A stretch of 26,292 nucleotides of DNA, from positions 1-26,292 of the forward strand of contig CAZPKH010000025.1 of assembly GCA_964587165.1 (NCBI GenBank), written 5' to 3'. Of this stretch, positions 1 to 8,249 are shown one piece after another. This stretch comes from CAZPKH01 sp964587165. GTDB lineage: Bacteria > Bacteroidota > Bacteroidia > Bacteroidales > Muribaculaceae. The notes below the pieces were generated by a model. The model was not told the origin of the DNA. It saw only the letters and a list, made by a program, of their open reading frames with translations, and ran no database searches. Position numbers and translations under genes: made by a program. Numbering within the stretch: position 1 is the stretch's first letter; the number at the start of each line of letters is the position of its first letter.

Positions 1-677
1 TGACCGCGATGAGCGACGTGACTGTTCTTTTGCTTACTTTCTTCATGTTGACTTCTACCTTCCTCCAGAAGGAGCCCGTGACTGTGATGACACCGTCGTC
101 AGTCTCCGAGATCAAGGTGCCCACCGCAAACCTGGCATCCGTCCTCGTAAGCCCCGAAGGAAAGGTATTTATCTCCGTGGCCGGTGAGGCCGACGTGACT
201 AACAACCCCGAGGAGTGGGGTACAGAGCCCCTGCGCAAAGAGGTGCTCCGCAAAGCTGTTAGCCGCTACAACGAGCTTCACCCAAACAAAAAAGTAACAC
301 TCAGCGAGGGCCAGATGAACACCTTCTCCAAAATCAACACCTTTGGAGTTCCGTTCCAGGCACTCCCGCAGTTCCTGAACATGTCACAGACCGAGCAAGA
401 CAAATTTATCTCCGATATGAACAACCCCGCCGTGGGTATTCCAATCGACGATAACAAAGACCGCTCGAAGCCTAATGAATTCCAGATCTGGATGGAGGCT
501 ATCCGCGAAGCCGGCAACGACAACCTCACCGACGCCATGAAATCAGGCGAAGGTATTGCCGTAAAAGCCGACAAAGGCACCTCCTACGAGACCGTTCACC
601 ACGTGCTCGACAACCTCCAGACCATCAAAATGAACCGTTTCAGTCTCATGACTGCCCTTAAAACTGAGAACGACTAA
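1..677 (+). CDS. ExbD/TolR-family biopolymer transport protein (5' partial)
   Basis: Inner-membrane proton-channel component that, with an ExbB-like protein, would energise TonB for outer-membrane import. The frame is open to the window edge (T-A precede the first in-window Met), so the true start is upstream and the Met at position 9 lies inside the transmembrane helix. The visible N-terminus 'SDVTVLLLTFFMLTSTF' is the typical ExbD single membrane helix with its Asp, the residue position implicated in proton translocation in the family. The remaining ~200 residues are periplasmic and longer than in E. coli ExbD (~141 aa in total), as is common in Bacteroidales paralogues. The next gene starts 2 nt after the stop, so the two are cotranscribed. 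An exbB-like gene would be expected just upstream, outside the window. Family call firm; specific role inferred from context. Confidence 0.88.
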   Translation, partial: TAMSDVTVLLLTFFMLTSTFLQKEPVTVMTPSSVSEIKVPTANLASVLVSPEGKVFISVAGEADVTNNPEEWGTEPLRKEVLRKAVSRYNELHPNKKVTLSEGQMNTFSKINTFGVPFQALPQFLNMSQTEQDKFISDMNNPAVGIPIDDNKDRSKPNEFQIWMEAIREAGNDNLTDAMKSGEGIAVKADKGTSYETVHHVLDNLQTIKMNRFSLMTALKTEND

Positions 678-679
678 TT

Positions 680-1426
680 ATGGCACAGATCGAACAATCA
701 GACGGCGGCAAGAAAAAGAAAGGCGCCCAGAAAAAGATGCAGATCCATGTGGACTTCACCCCGATGGTCGACATGAACATGCTTCTGATCACGTTCTTCA
801 TGCTGTGTACTACCATGATCAAGTCACAGACCCTTCAGATCACGCTCCCCAGCAACGAGAAGGTTGAAGACACTCAGATGAACAAGGCTAAGGAATCGGA
901 AGCCATCACACTCATCCTCGACACCGAGCGCGATGCCAACGGCAACGTAAAGCACGATGAGAACGGCCGCCCGATGAACATAGTGTACTACTACGAAGGT
1001 AAACCCGAAGTAGCCGACGACAACCACGACGGTCTGCTCGACGTAAGCAAGCTCCAGCGCGAAGAGTTCCTCGGCAACGAGGGCGGCGTGCAGCGCGGTA
1101 TCCGCAAAATCCTGCACGAGCGCAACGAGAAAGTGCTCGAAAAGATCGAAGTTCAGAAAGAGAAATGGCGTAACCGCGGTTTCTCGCAGAACAAAGAGGA
1201 GAACGATGCTCTCTATCAGGAAGAAGCCAAGAAGATCCGTAACGACTCTACACTGACTCGCCCTGTCGTGATCATCAAAGCCGGCCCCAACGCTTCATGG
1301 GAAAGCCTTATCAGCGCACTCGACGAAATGCAGATCAACCAGATCGCACGTTATCAGATCGACAACATCAACCAGATCGACACCGTGCTCATCATGGACT
1401 ATCTCGCAAAGCATCCTAAGAAATAA
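680..1426 (+). CDS. ExbD/TolR-family biopolymer transport protein (second paralogue)
   Basis: A 248-aa second ExbD-like subunit. It has a Lys-rich cytoplasmic N-terminus (residues ~10-20), then 'VDFTPMVDMNMLLITFFML' at about 25-43, the canonical ExbD helix carrying the conserved Asp of the 'PMVDMNMLLITFF' motif. The large periplasmic region has a charged middle (about residues 65-185) and ends in a C-terminal segment with 'VVIIKAGPNASWESLISALDEM', which resembles the folded ExbD/TolR periplasmic domain. It begins 2 nt after the preceding exbD-like gene and 43 nt before tonB. The two paralogues differ mainly in the periplasmic part and could form a heteromeric channel; that is inference. Start ATG chosen because the basic cytoplasmic leader fits and it abuts the upstream stop. 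Confidence 0.9.
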   Translation: MAQIEQSDGGKKKKGAQKKMQIHVDFTPMVDMNMLLITFFMLCTTMIKSQTLQITLPSNEKVEDTQMNKAKESEAITLILDTERDANGNVKHDENGRPMNIVYYYEGKPEVADDNHDGLLDVSKLQREEFLGNEGGVQRGIRKILHERNEKVLEKIEVQKEKWRNRGFSQNKEENDALYQEEAKKIRNDSTLTRPVVIIKAGPNASWESLISALDEMQINQIARYQIDNINQIDTVLIMDYLAKHPKK

Positions 1427-1469
1427 CGTCAGATGACAGATATATATTAACCGTTAAAATTGCAAGAAA

Positions 1470-2330
1470 ATGGCAAAAGATGTAGATCTTTCATCAAAAC
1501 AATGGCGCGACATTATCTTCGAGGGTAAAAACAAAGACTACGGCGCATACGAAATGCGCAAAGAGTCTGACCGTCGACACAATAAGGCGATGATCGCCAT
1601 CGTAATATTCCTCGCCGTAGTATTTATACTCGGATTCACCCTCAACACCGTATTCGGTGCAGCCGAAGCCCGTCCGGAGGACGAGACCGAGCAGACACTC
1701 GTCGACCTCGGTGGCGAAGCCGACGACCAGGAGGAAGAGGAAGAAGAGCCCCAGCGCGTCGAAGAGCAGCAGCCCGAACAGGCACTGCCCGAAGAAGTGC
1801 TCAACACAGTGAAAATGACCGAGATCAAGATTACCGCCGACAACGAAGTGACGGAGGAAATCAAGAGCCAGGATGAAATGAAAGAGACCCAGACCGCAGT
1901 CGGCAACACCGACTTCGACAAGGGTACCGACGACCTCAACGTTGTGCGCGAACACAAAGAAGAGATCATCGTCGAGGAGAAGAAACCCGAACCTCCGAAG
2001 GACGACAACAAGGTGTTTGACGTAGTAGAGCAGGCACCCCAGTTCCCCGGTGGTGAGGCCGCCCTCCTCAAATATGTAGCCGAGCACATCCGCTACCCGG
2101 CCGTTGCTCAGGAGAACAACATCCAGGGACGTGTCGTTGTGAAATTCGTCGTAACAAAGACCGGTGGCGTAGGCCAGGTTCAGGTAGTACGTTCGAAAGA
2201 CCCCGACCTCGACAAAGAGGCTGTGCGCGTCGTCAAATCGCTGCCTAAATTCACACCCGGTAAGATGAACGGCCACGCTGTGAACGTGTGGTACACACTG
2301 CCCATCAACTTCAAGCTCCAGGGCGTATAA
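1470..2330 (+). CDS. tonB: Energy transducer TonB
   Basis: A 286-aa TonB protein that couples the inner-membrane ExbB/ExbD motor to TonB-dependent outer-membrane receptors such as SusC-like transporters. The N-terminal cytoplasmic part has 'GKNKDYGAYEMRK' (about 19-31), typical of Bacteroidota TonB. A membrane helix follows at about 39-60, then a long acidic Glu/Pro linker (about 68-190, with a run of consecutive Glu) that would span the periplasm. The C-terminal TonB domain (about 190-286) contains 'PQFPGGEAALLKYV', 'IRYPAVAQENNIQGRVVVKF' and 'WYTLPINFKL'. The linker is Glu/Lys-rich rather than the Pro-Lys repeats of enteric TonB. It is the last gene of the exbD-exbD-tonB cluster; a strong terminator starts 25 nt after the stop. 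Confidence 0.95.
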   Translation: MAKDVDLSSKQWRDIIFEGKNKDYGAYEMRKESDRRHNKAMIAIVIFLAVVFILGFTLNTVFGAAEARPEDETEQTLVDLGGEADDQEEEEEEPQRVEEQQPEQALPEEVLNTVKMTEIKITADNEVTEEIKSQDEMKETQTAVGNTDFDKGTDDLNVVREHKEEIIVEEKKPEPPKDDNKVFDVVEQAPQFPGGEAALLKYVAEHIRYPAVAQENNIQGRVVVKFVVTKTGGVGQVQVVRSKDPDLDKEAVRVVKSLPKFTPGKMNGHAVNVWYTLPINFKLQGV

Positions 2331-2354
2331 CCCGACGGCTTCAACACCTATATC

Positions 2355-2394
2355 ACGGCACCGCAGCCCCACCGCTGCGGTGCCGTTTGCTTTT
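2355..2394 (+). terminator. Rho-independent terminator after tonB
   Basis: A 13-bp perfect stem (2355-2367 with 2374-2386) with a 6-nt loop (cccacc) is followed by TTGCTTTT. It ends the exbD-exbD-tonB operon. The stem-loop is nearly identical to the one after the 1232-aa secreted protein at 6527-6560. Confidence 0.85.
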
Positions 2395-2416
2395 GATCCT
2401 ACCCGCACATTTAAAT

Positions 2417-2586
2417 GATGCGCCCTTACCTCCCCAAATGACACCCCCTCGAAGGATTGCGCCCTCGGCCTCGGAGGTCGGGTGCTTTAGCGCCCGACGA
2501 AATCACCCTCGGCTGACGTTTTCGGCGCACCCTGAAGGATGCGCCCTCCAAGTTTGCTCTTGCCGCCCTCCGAGGATGCGCCCTCC
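2417..2586. repeat. Cluster of short GC-rich repeats in an intergenic gap
   Basis: Four imperfect copies of GATGCGCCCTCC occur at 2417-2426, 2454-2466 (GGATTGCGCCCTC), 2534-2549 and 2572-2586, the last two identical over GAGGATGCGCCCTCC except for one base at the left edge. Between them, a hairpin at 2477-2485/2490-2498 (9 bp with one G-U pair, loop TTTA) shows the same GCGCCC theme. No T-run follows it. Short open frames overlap on both strands but have no recognisable domain or start context, so I read this as a non-coding interspersed repeat. The gap from 2331 to 2805 otherwise holds the tonB terminator and the promoter of the next gene. Confidence 0.5.
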
Positions 2587-2727
2587 GTGTTTGTACTTCA
2601 CATTTTTCATCCACAAGCCCTAAAGGAATCGTGCTTCAAGGGTCGTGCAAGCCGCATGGGATGCGAGGTTTGACTTTTTGGCAAGGGGTTTTCCATTTGA
2701 GAAGATGTTACAAAACTCTTACAGAGG

Positions 2728-2759
2728 ATTGAAATTCCCAACTAAAGGGCATATATTTG
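2728..2759 (+). promoter_or_regulatory. Bacteroidota-type promoter of the modular secreted protein
   Basis: A -7 box TATATTTG at 2752-2759 matches TAnnTTTG exactly. A -33-like ATTG at 2728-2731 lies 20 nt upstream (consensus TTTG, one mismatch). The start codon is 47 nt downstream of the -7 box. Confidence 0.65.
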
Positions 2760-2805
2760 CAAAAAGCACATAAATCAACCAAATATTACTCAAACAATCG
2801 AAAGC

Positions 2806-5800
2806 ATGAAGAAAGCATTACTTCGCAGCAGTTGCGTTGCTGCGGCATTGGCCGTATTGGCCGGTGTCGGCTACGTCACTGCATCTCCCGGCGCCTTCAA
2901 GGCTCCGAATCGGGCTGAAGATATTGAACCGGCTTACGATGCACCGACAGCCCTCAGTGCTCAAAAGACGGTATCGGGCATTCAGCTCAAGTGGAAATCT
3001 CCGCAGGAGCGTTTCAATCAGCTACGCGTTACAGAATCGTTCGAATCATACGAACGCGGCGAGTACCAGAATCTCTCGCCCTGGACTCTGATCGACGAGG
3101 ACGGCCTCCCATCGGCCGCTACTCTTGACAAAATACCTTCCGGCACTATATATGCCTGGGGTGTGAGCGGCGACAAAAACTACGTACATTCGGGCGACCA
3201 GTCGCTTGCCACAATGTACCGCAAAAATGCCGGCCAGAGCCTCGACTGGCTCATATCACCGGTGCTCAATTTCGGTGGTCAGACCATCACTTTCTGGGCC
3301 ACGAGCAATCATACTCAATATCTTGAGTCTTTAGAGGTGCGCTACTCTACGGGCGATGCGTGGCTTCCCGATCTTATGGCCAACGAGCCGCTGCTGACGG
3401 TCGACGCCGTACCTGTTGCGTGGACCCAGTATACTGTCGATATACCCGCCGAGGCTCGTCACTTTGCGATCCGATGCACATCGACCGACAAGTCTACCCT
3501 CTACATCGACGACATCATTTATTGGCCCGGCTCGCTCGATGCTTCAACCGACAATGAGCGCGAGCTCGGCATACCTTATGAGAAACTCCTGGGCTTCAAC
3601 TTATACCGCAACGGCGATAAGATGAACGATGAGCCCGTCTTCGCCAACGAATATCTCGACCAGGTAGAGCCGGGTGCATACACATACATAGTAAAGGCTG
3701 TGTATGAAGATGCCGACGGACAGCCTGTCGAATCAGAGGCCTCAAATGCGGCTTCAGTCAATGTCGAGGTGGCTGACATGAAATACCCGGCACCGCTGAA
3801 CCTTCAGGGCGTGTCGTCGGTAGATGGTGTAAGCCTGAGTTGGGAGCATCCGGTGTTTGATGGCTCCAACCTTGTGCCCTACACCCAGACTTTCGACGGC
3901 ACAGAAAGCGGCGACGACCCGCTGCTGGATGTTGAAGGGAAAATTCAGGCTGAGACTTACAACGGGCTGCGCCTGGTGAACCGCAATGGCCAGAGCCACT
4001 ATCAACAGGGAGAATGGCCATGGAAGCGTTCGGCGACTCGTGGAGTCAAGCAATCCGGCTGTCTTCTGACAGATTATGTCGATAACCAGTATGCTCACTC
4101 CGACAGTTGGATCATAACTCCGAAACTGAACGGACGCCCGCAGACTGTGACTTTCGAGTATAAGAATGCCGACGACAATGACCCGGAGACATTCGAGGTG
4201 CTTTACACCACCGATATTCAGGATCTGATACCCGATGGTATATCGATGGATGAATACGGAGTCTGGACTCTTGTAGAATCTGTAGTAGCCACCGGCGAAA
4301 CATGGAAAACGATGAGTGTCGAGCTGCCCGAAGGCGCTACATATTTCGCAATTCGCTGCACCTCAGGATATTGCTATACATTCTTTGTCGACAATCTCAC
4401 TTATACACCGTACGAGCTTCCGGCAGATGCCGCACCGACTTCAGCACCGGCTCGCGTGATGGTGCCAATGACCGGCTACAACGTATATCGCGACGGTGTG
4501 AAGATCAACACTACGCCGGTAGTCGATCCGGAGTATCTTGACGAAGATGTGACACCCGGCACTGAGCTCAGCTACACCGTAACAGCCGTGTACGGTAGCT
4601 CCGGCGAGTCTGCGCCCTCTGAGGAGACAAAAGTAGTCGTGCTCGCAGACCCCGCTCCGGAAAATATCTCAGCCGTACTTACCTCGACCGGTATCGCAGT
4701 GGAATGGAATGCTCCCGACCTCTCATACCGCAACACTACGCCGATCACGGAAGATTTCGAAAGCTTCAGCAAATTTGCGTTCGGTGGTGAGGATGCCATA
4801 AATGATTATGAAGTAGAATACCGATTAGGTGATTGGCGCCTGGTAAACCGCGCCGAAAAACAGCATAATGACAAGCAGAGATTCCTTCCCTGGTATGTGG
4901 ACAACAGTGATAACAACATCTGCCTTTCTACCAACTATATAGTGTCAGGCGACAAGCAGCAGGATGAATGGATCATATCGCCTCTGCTGAGCGGTGCCCG
5001 CCAGAGTGTAAGCCTTGATGTAAAAGCCAAGGACGACTCTTATGGCCCCGAAGTGCTCCAGCTTCTTTACACCACCGCCGACGAATGTGATGTGCCCGAA
5101 GGTAAGGATCTTGAAGAGTACGGTGTATGGACCGTGGTCGACACCCGCGACATCACGAACACTTCGTGGGAGACAATTTCGTTTGACATCCCCGCCGGTT
5201 CGACACACTTTGCCCTCCGATGCCTCAGTAAGGATAAATTCACCCTGAGCATCGACAATATCAGCTATGCGGATCCTGAACCCCGTCTGCCGCAGCGCGC
5301 ACTTCGTCAGCTCAAAGGGTACAATGTATATGTAGGCGGAGAGATGATCAACACATCTCCCATCACCGACACATCGTTCCATATCCCCGCTCCGGGCTTC
5401 GGAGATCACCAGATCACCGTGGCAGCCGTATATGCCAACTCTGAAGTAAAAGCCGATCCTCACAGCATCTCAGCTCACCCCTCCGACATCCATCTGCCGG
5501 CCGTCAAAGTAGTGGACGGAAGTGCGGCCAACGGCGCCGTATCGCTCACATGGATGGAACCGGAAGTGCCCGAGATCCACGAGTTTATCGAGGACTTCAG
5601 CTCTGCTACAGAGCAGGCCGATGTGGTCGACAGCTTCAATGGCTGGACTGCCATCAACGCCAACGGCGAAACTCATATCCACAATGGCCTTTCATTCTGG
5701 GAGCAGGGCGAGAACCCCTGGTACATAGAGCTCGACGAGGATTCTGACAGCGAGAATCCGAATTACTACCTCGCCAACGGTTATTCAAACGCCGGTATTG

Positions 5801-6504
5801 ACGACTGGTTCATATCGCCGCGTGCTTCGGGTGTAAAATCCGTGCAGTTCGACGCTCGAATCACCATGCTTGGTTATCCCGATGTGATCCAGGTACTTGC
5901 AACACAGTCGCAGGATTGCACCGACCTGAGCAGCTACACCCTTGTGCAGACAGCTGCTCCCAAGTCGATCACCGACTGGACCAACTACTCCATCGATCTG
6001 CCCGAGGGTACGACCTACTTCGCTCTGCGCTCCTACAATGTGGCGAAGGACGGCATGCACATCGACAACATCGCTTGGCAGCGCGAGATCCTCGCAGCCG
6101 AAGGATTCATAGGCTACAACCTCTACCGCAAGTATACTCCTATCGAGGAGGATCCTGAAAATCAGCCGGCTGAAGCGATGGCACGCACTCGCGCACAGGC
6201 CGAAGATCAGGATTTCGTAAAAATCAACGATAAGCCTATCACAGATGCATCGTATAGCGAGGTGCTCGATCCGGGTGATTACCATTACCTCATCTCGGCA
6301 CTCTACCCGTGGGGCGAATCTGAGATGTCGCCGGTATTTACCGTTCGCCAGAACACCGGCATCGAGAATCTGAAAACCGACAATGCCTCCGAGGCAGATG
6401 CAGTGTACTACACCGTCGACGGTATCCGTGTCGACAATCCGCGTGCCGGAAGCGTATACATCGAGGTGCGCGGCGGCAAAGCCAAAAAAGTGTTTGTGAA
6501 ATAA
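2806..6504 (+). CDS. Secreted modular protein with four choice-of-anchor-J/fibronectin-III-like units
   Basis: A 1232-aa exported protein. The signal peptide (about 1-26) is basic followed by an Ala/Val-rich core. Four repeats of a MAM-like choice-of-anchor-J (cleaved-adhesin-type) domain lie at about 76-240, 359-535, 647-823 and 925-1092. Each begins with an 'ESFESY/QTFDG/EDFESF/EDFSSA'-type strand, has 'W(L/I)ISP' in the middle, and ends in 'HFAIRC...IDDIIY'-like strands ('IDNISY', 'IDNIAW'). Fibronectin-III-like segments between them carry 'GYNVYRDG' or 'GFNLYRNG' motifs. The last ~40 residues contain 'YTVDGIRVDNPRAGSVYIEV' and a basic end, resembling the T9SS type-A-like tail seen on many Bacteroidales secreted proteins. 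No protease catalytic triad was recognised, so an adhesive or glycan-binding surface role is inferred. It is monocistronic: own promoter and terminator. Confidence 0.85.
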   Translation: MKKALLRSSCVAAALAVLAGVGYVTASPGAFKAPNRAEDIEPAYDAPTALSAQKTVSGIQLKWKSPQERFNQLRVTESFESYERGEYQNLSPWTLIDEDGLPSAATLDKIPSGTIYAWGVSGDKNYVHSGDQSLATMYRKNAGQSLDWLISPVLNFGGQTITFWATSNHTQYLESLEVRYSTGDAWLPDLMANEPLLTVDAVPVAWTQYTVDIPAEARHFAIRCTSTDKSTLYIDDIIYWPGSLDASTDNERELGIPYEKLLGFNLYRNGDKMNDEPVFANEYLDQVEPGAYTYIVKAVYEDADGQPVESEASNAASVNVEVADMKYPAPLNLQGVSSVDGVSLSWEHPVFDGSNLVPYTQTFDGTESGDDPLLDVEGKIQAETYNGLRLVNRNGQSHYQQGEWPWKRSATRGVKQSGCLLTDYVDNQYAHSDSWIITPKLNGRPQTVTFEYKNADDNDPETFEVLYTTDIQDLIPDGISMDEYGVWTLVESVVATGETWKTMSVELPEGATYFAIRCTSGYCYTFFVDNLTYTPYELPADAAPTSAPARVMVPMTGYNVYRDGVKINTTPVVDPEYLDEDVTPGTELSYTVTAVYGSSGESAPSEETKVVVLADPAPENISAVLTSTGIAVEWNAPDLSYRNTTPITEDFESFSKFAFGGEDAINDYEVEYRLGDWRLVNRAEKQHNDKQRFLPWYVDNSDNNICLSTNYIVSGDKQQDEWIISPLLSGARQSVSLDVKAKDDSYGPEVLQLLYTTADECDVPEGKDLEEYGVWTVVDTRDITNTSWETISFDIPAGSTHFALRCLSKDKFTLSIDNISYADPEPRLPQRALRQLKGYNVYVGGEMINTSPITDTSFHIPAPGFGDHQITVAAVYANSEVKADPHSISAHPSDIHLPAVKVVDGSAANGAVSLTWMEPEVPEIHEFIEDFSSATEQADVVDSFNGWTAINANGETHIHNGLSFWEQGENPWYIELDEDSDSENPNYYLANGYSNAGIDDWFISPRASGVKSVQFDARITMLGYPDVIQVLATQSQDCTDLSSYTLVQTAAPKSITDWTNYSIDLPEGTTYFALRSYNVAKDGMHIDNIAWQREILAAEGFIGYNLYRKYTPIEEDPENQPAEAMARTRAQAEDQDFVKINDKPITDASYSEVLDPGDYHYLISALYPWGESEMSPVFTVRQNTGIENLKTDNASEADAVYYTVDGIRVDNPRAGSVYIEVRGGKAKKVFVK

Positions 6505-6526
6505 TTCACATCACTTCCCCCGATAT

Positions 6527-6570
6527 AGCGGCATCGCAGCCCCACGGCTGTGGTGCCGCTTTGATTTTTT
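6527..6570 (+). terminator. Rho-independent terminator after the modular secreted protein
   Basis: A 15-bp stem (6527-6541 with 6546-6560, two G-U pairs, loop CCAC) is followed by TTGATTTTTT. It shares the GCAGCCCCAC core with the tonB terminator. The T-run merges with the -33 element of the next promoter. Confidence 0.85.
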
Positions 6571-6600
6571 GGTCTATACGCCAAAAAAATTGTATCTTTG
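6568..6600 (+). promoter_or_regulatory. Bacteroidota-type promoter of the ECF sigma operon
   Basis: TTTG at 6568-6571, a 21-nt spacer, then TATCTTTG at 6593-6600 match both consensus boxes. The ATG at 6612 is 12 nt downstream of the -7 box, so the leader is very short. The -33 box uses the last T residues of the preceding terminator tract. Confidence 0.75.
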
Positions 6601-6611
6601 AGCACTGAATC

Positions 6612-7211
6612 ATGAACAAAGAGAAAACCAACGCGAAGATACCGGCCGACGATGCCGACCTGACAGCCCGGCTGCGCGATCCGGCGACATGCCGCGAAGC
6701 GTTCAACGAGGTGATACGCCGCTACAGCGAGCCGCTGTACTGGCAGATACGCCGTATGGTAAACTCACACGACGATACCAACGACCTGCTGCAGAACACC
6801 TTTCTGAAAGCCTGGAGCTCGATACAGCAGTTCCGCGGCGACGCCCGGCTGTCCACGTGGTTGTATAAAATCGCCATCAACGAATCGCTCACTTTCCTCG
6901 ACCGCGAGAAACGCCGCCCCCGCGTGAGCCTCGATGCCGACCCCGACCCGGAAGGCGAGACATCGTCCGGAGCTGCAGTGCTTCGCTCGCTTCAGGCCGA
7001 CGAATACTTCGACGGCGACGAGCTCCGCAGCGAGTTGCGCCGTGTCGTCGAGTCGCTACCACGGAAGCAGCAGCTGGTGTTCAACATGAAGTATTTCGAC
7101 GAGATGAAATATGAAGATATGTCGGCCATACTCGGCACGACTGTTGGTGCGCTGAAGGCTTCATATCACCTTGCCGTAAAAAAGATCGAACAATATTTCA
7201 GCGAGCGTTAA
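6612..7211 (+). CDS. ECF-type RNA polymerase sigma factor
   Basis: A 199-aa group 4 sigma-70 factor that would redirect RNA polymerase to a specific promoter set. Region 2 spans about residues 35-100, with 'DTNDLLQNTFLKAWSSIQQF' (core binding and -10 recognition) and 'STWLYKIAINESLTFLDREK'. A variable acidic linker follows (about 105-140). Region 4 at about 145-197 contains 'LPRKQQLVFNMKYFDEMKYE' and the helix-turn-helix 'SAILGTTVGALKASYHLAVK'. It begins 12 nt after a clear promoter and is followed at 56 nt by a small membrane protein and then an LTxxQ protein, the layout expected for a sigma/anti-sigma/sensor group. Which signal it answers cannot be read from the sequence. Confidence 0.93.
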   Translation: MNKEKTNAKIPADDADLTARLRDPATCREAFNEVIRRYSEPLYWQIRRMVNSHDDTNDLLQNTFLKAWSSIQQFRGDARLSTWLYKIAINESLTFLDREKRRPRVSLDADPDPEGETSSGAAVLRSLQADEYFDGDELRSELRRVVESLPRKQQLVFNMKYFDEMKYEDMSAILGTTVGALKASYHLAVKKIEQYFSER

Positions 7212-7227
7212 ACCTTATTGAGGCCGC

Positions 7228-7255
7228 TTAGTCAAAGATTTAAAAATATGACTAA
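7228..7255. repeat. Short inverted repeat between sigma factor and membrane protein
   Basis: TTAGTCA at 7228-7234 is matched by TGACTAA at 7249-7255, a 7-bp perfect inverted repeat with an A/T-rich 14-nt spacer. It could be an operator or a weak hairpin. There is no T-run, and the reading remains speculative. Confidence 0.35.
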
Positions 7256-7267
7256 CTGACAAACATA

Positions 7268-7699
7268 ATGGACAAAAAAGATATACTCACACAGTTAAAC
7301 CACGACGACGGCCGGCGTGTGCCCGAAGGCTACTTCGCCGACTTCGAAGCCCGCATGGCCGCTGCCTTGCCGGAGCAGCCGTGGGAGAAAGAGGCCGGCT
7401 CTGCAGTCGTGTTGCAGGCTCCGCGCACCCTCTGGCAGAAAGTGAGACCGTATGTCTACCTTGCTGCCATGTTTGCAGGTGTGTGGTGTATGATGAATCT
7501 CTTTTCAATAGTCCGTCCCGACACTCCCGAGCAGATGATTGCCGAGAATCCGGTGCTTGCCGAAGCTATCACCGACAAGGAATTTGTCGACGACATAGAT
7601 CTCTCCGATCAGGACTGGGACACGATGATCGACGATATGTACTCGTCGGGGATGAGCGTGGCCGATATGCGCGCTCAGTTTGAAGACGGCACCCTTTAA
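7268..7699 (+). CDS. Single-pass membrane protein, putative anti-sigma factor
   Basis: A 143-aa protein with no family I can name firmly. The N-terminus resembles Bacteroidales anti-sigma-like proteins ('VPEGYFADFEARM' at about 18-30). One membrane helix lies at about 61-82, and the ~60-residue C-terminal part is acidic with 'DIDLSDQDWDTMIDDMYSSG'. Position carries the argument: it follows an ECF sigma factor by 56 nt and precedes a periplasmic LTxxQ protein by 19 nt. A cytoplasmic N-terminal segment could hold the sigma factor while the periplasmic tail senses a signal. It lacks the zinc-binding HxxxCxxC motif of ZAS anti-sigma factors. Function is inferred from context only. Confidence 0.7.
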   Translation: MDKKDILTQLNHDDGRRVPEGYFADFEARMAAALPEQPWEKEAGSAVVLQAPRTLWQKVRPYVYLAAMFAGVWCMMNLFSIVRPDTPEQMIAENPVLAEAITDKEFVDDIDLSDQDWDTMIDDMYSSGMSVADMRAQFEDGTL

Positions 7700-7718
7700 T
7701 AATCTCTAAAAACAGCAC

Positions 7719-8210
7719 ATGAAACGATACATCAAGATATTTGCCGCACTGATACTTTTCGCCATAGCGGCAACCCTTCCGGCGGCAGCTCAGGGGAAAG
7801 GGCACAACAAGGAAGATCGCGAGGAGTGGTTCCGCCAGCTGCGGGAATTCAAACATGAATACCTGGCCAAGGAGTTAGGGCTCTCCGCCGAGCAGCAGAA
7901 ACTGTTTTTCCCGATATACGACACTATGTCGACCGAGCGCCGCGACGCCCGCCGGAAGTTGCGCCACGCTGAGCATGAGTTAAAGAAGAAAGGGAAAGCC
8001 GCTACCGAAGCCGACTACGAAAACGTGGCGCGCATGCAGCTCGAACTCAAAGGGGTGGAAAACGACATCGAGACACGCTACTACCCGCAGTTCAAAAAGA
8101 CCCTTACTGCAAAACAGCTCGTCGAGCTCAAAAACGTAGAGACAAAATTTGCCGAGCTCGTCAGAAAATATTACCACGAGAAGAAAGATAAAAAGCCGAA
8201 AGGTAAATAA
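7719..8210 (+). CDS. Periplasmic LTxxQ (Spy/CpxP-like) protein
   Basis: A 163-aa exported helical protein. The signal peptide at about 1-25 ends in 'LPAAAQ'. The mature chain is highly charged and predicted helical, with two LTxxQ-type motifs: 'LSAEQ' near residues 54-58 and 'LTAKQ' near 129-133. This pair is the hallmark of the Spy/CpxP/CnrX-like family of periplasmic chaperones and stress or metal sensors. The Lys-rich C-terminus ('KKDKKPKGK') is unusual. As third gene of the sigma/membrane protein/LTxxQ group it may act as the periplasmic sensor or as an effector of the response; both are inferences. No His/Cys-rich metal site is evident. Confidence 0.8.
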   Translation: MKRYIKIFAALILFAIAATLPAAAQGKGHNKEDREEWFRQLREFKHEYLAKELGLSAEQQKLFFPIYDTMSTERRDARRKLRHAEHELKKKGKAATEADYENVARMQLELKGVENDIETRYYPQFKKTLTAKQLVELKNVETKFAELVRKYYHEKKDKKPKGK

Positions 8211-8249
8211 CCTGACTCTCCCCCCTACCGCACTTTTCACAAACCCAAC

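Noticed and set aside
1494..2444. Long minus-strand open frame (316 codons) opposite tonB
   Set aside because: It mirrors the biased Glu/Lys codons of tonB, has no recognisable domain, and the + strand gene is unmistakable.
2288..2623. Short open frames on both strands across the tonB downstream gap
   Set aside because: They run through a terminator and GC-rich short repeats, give low-complexity peptides and have no start context.
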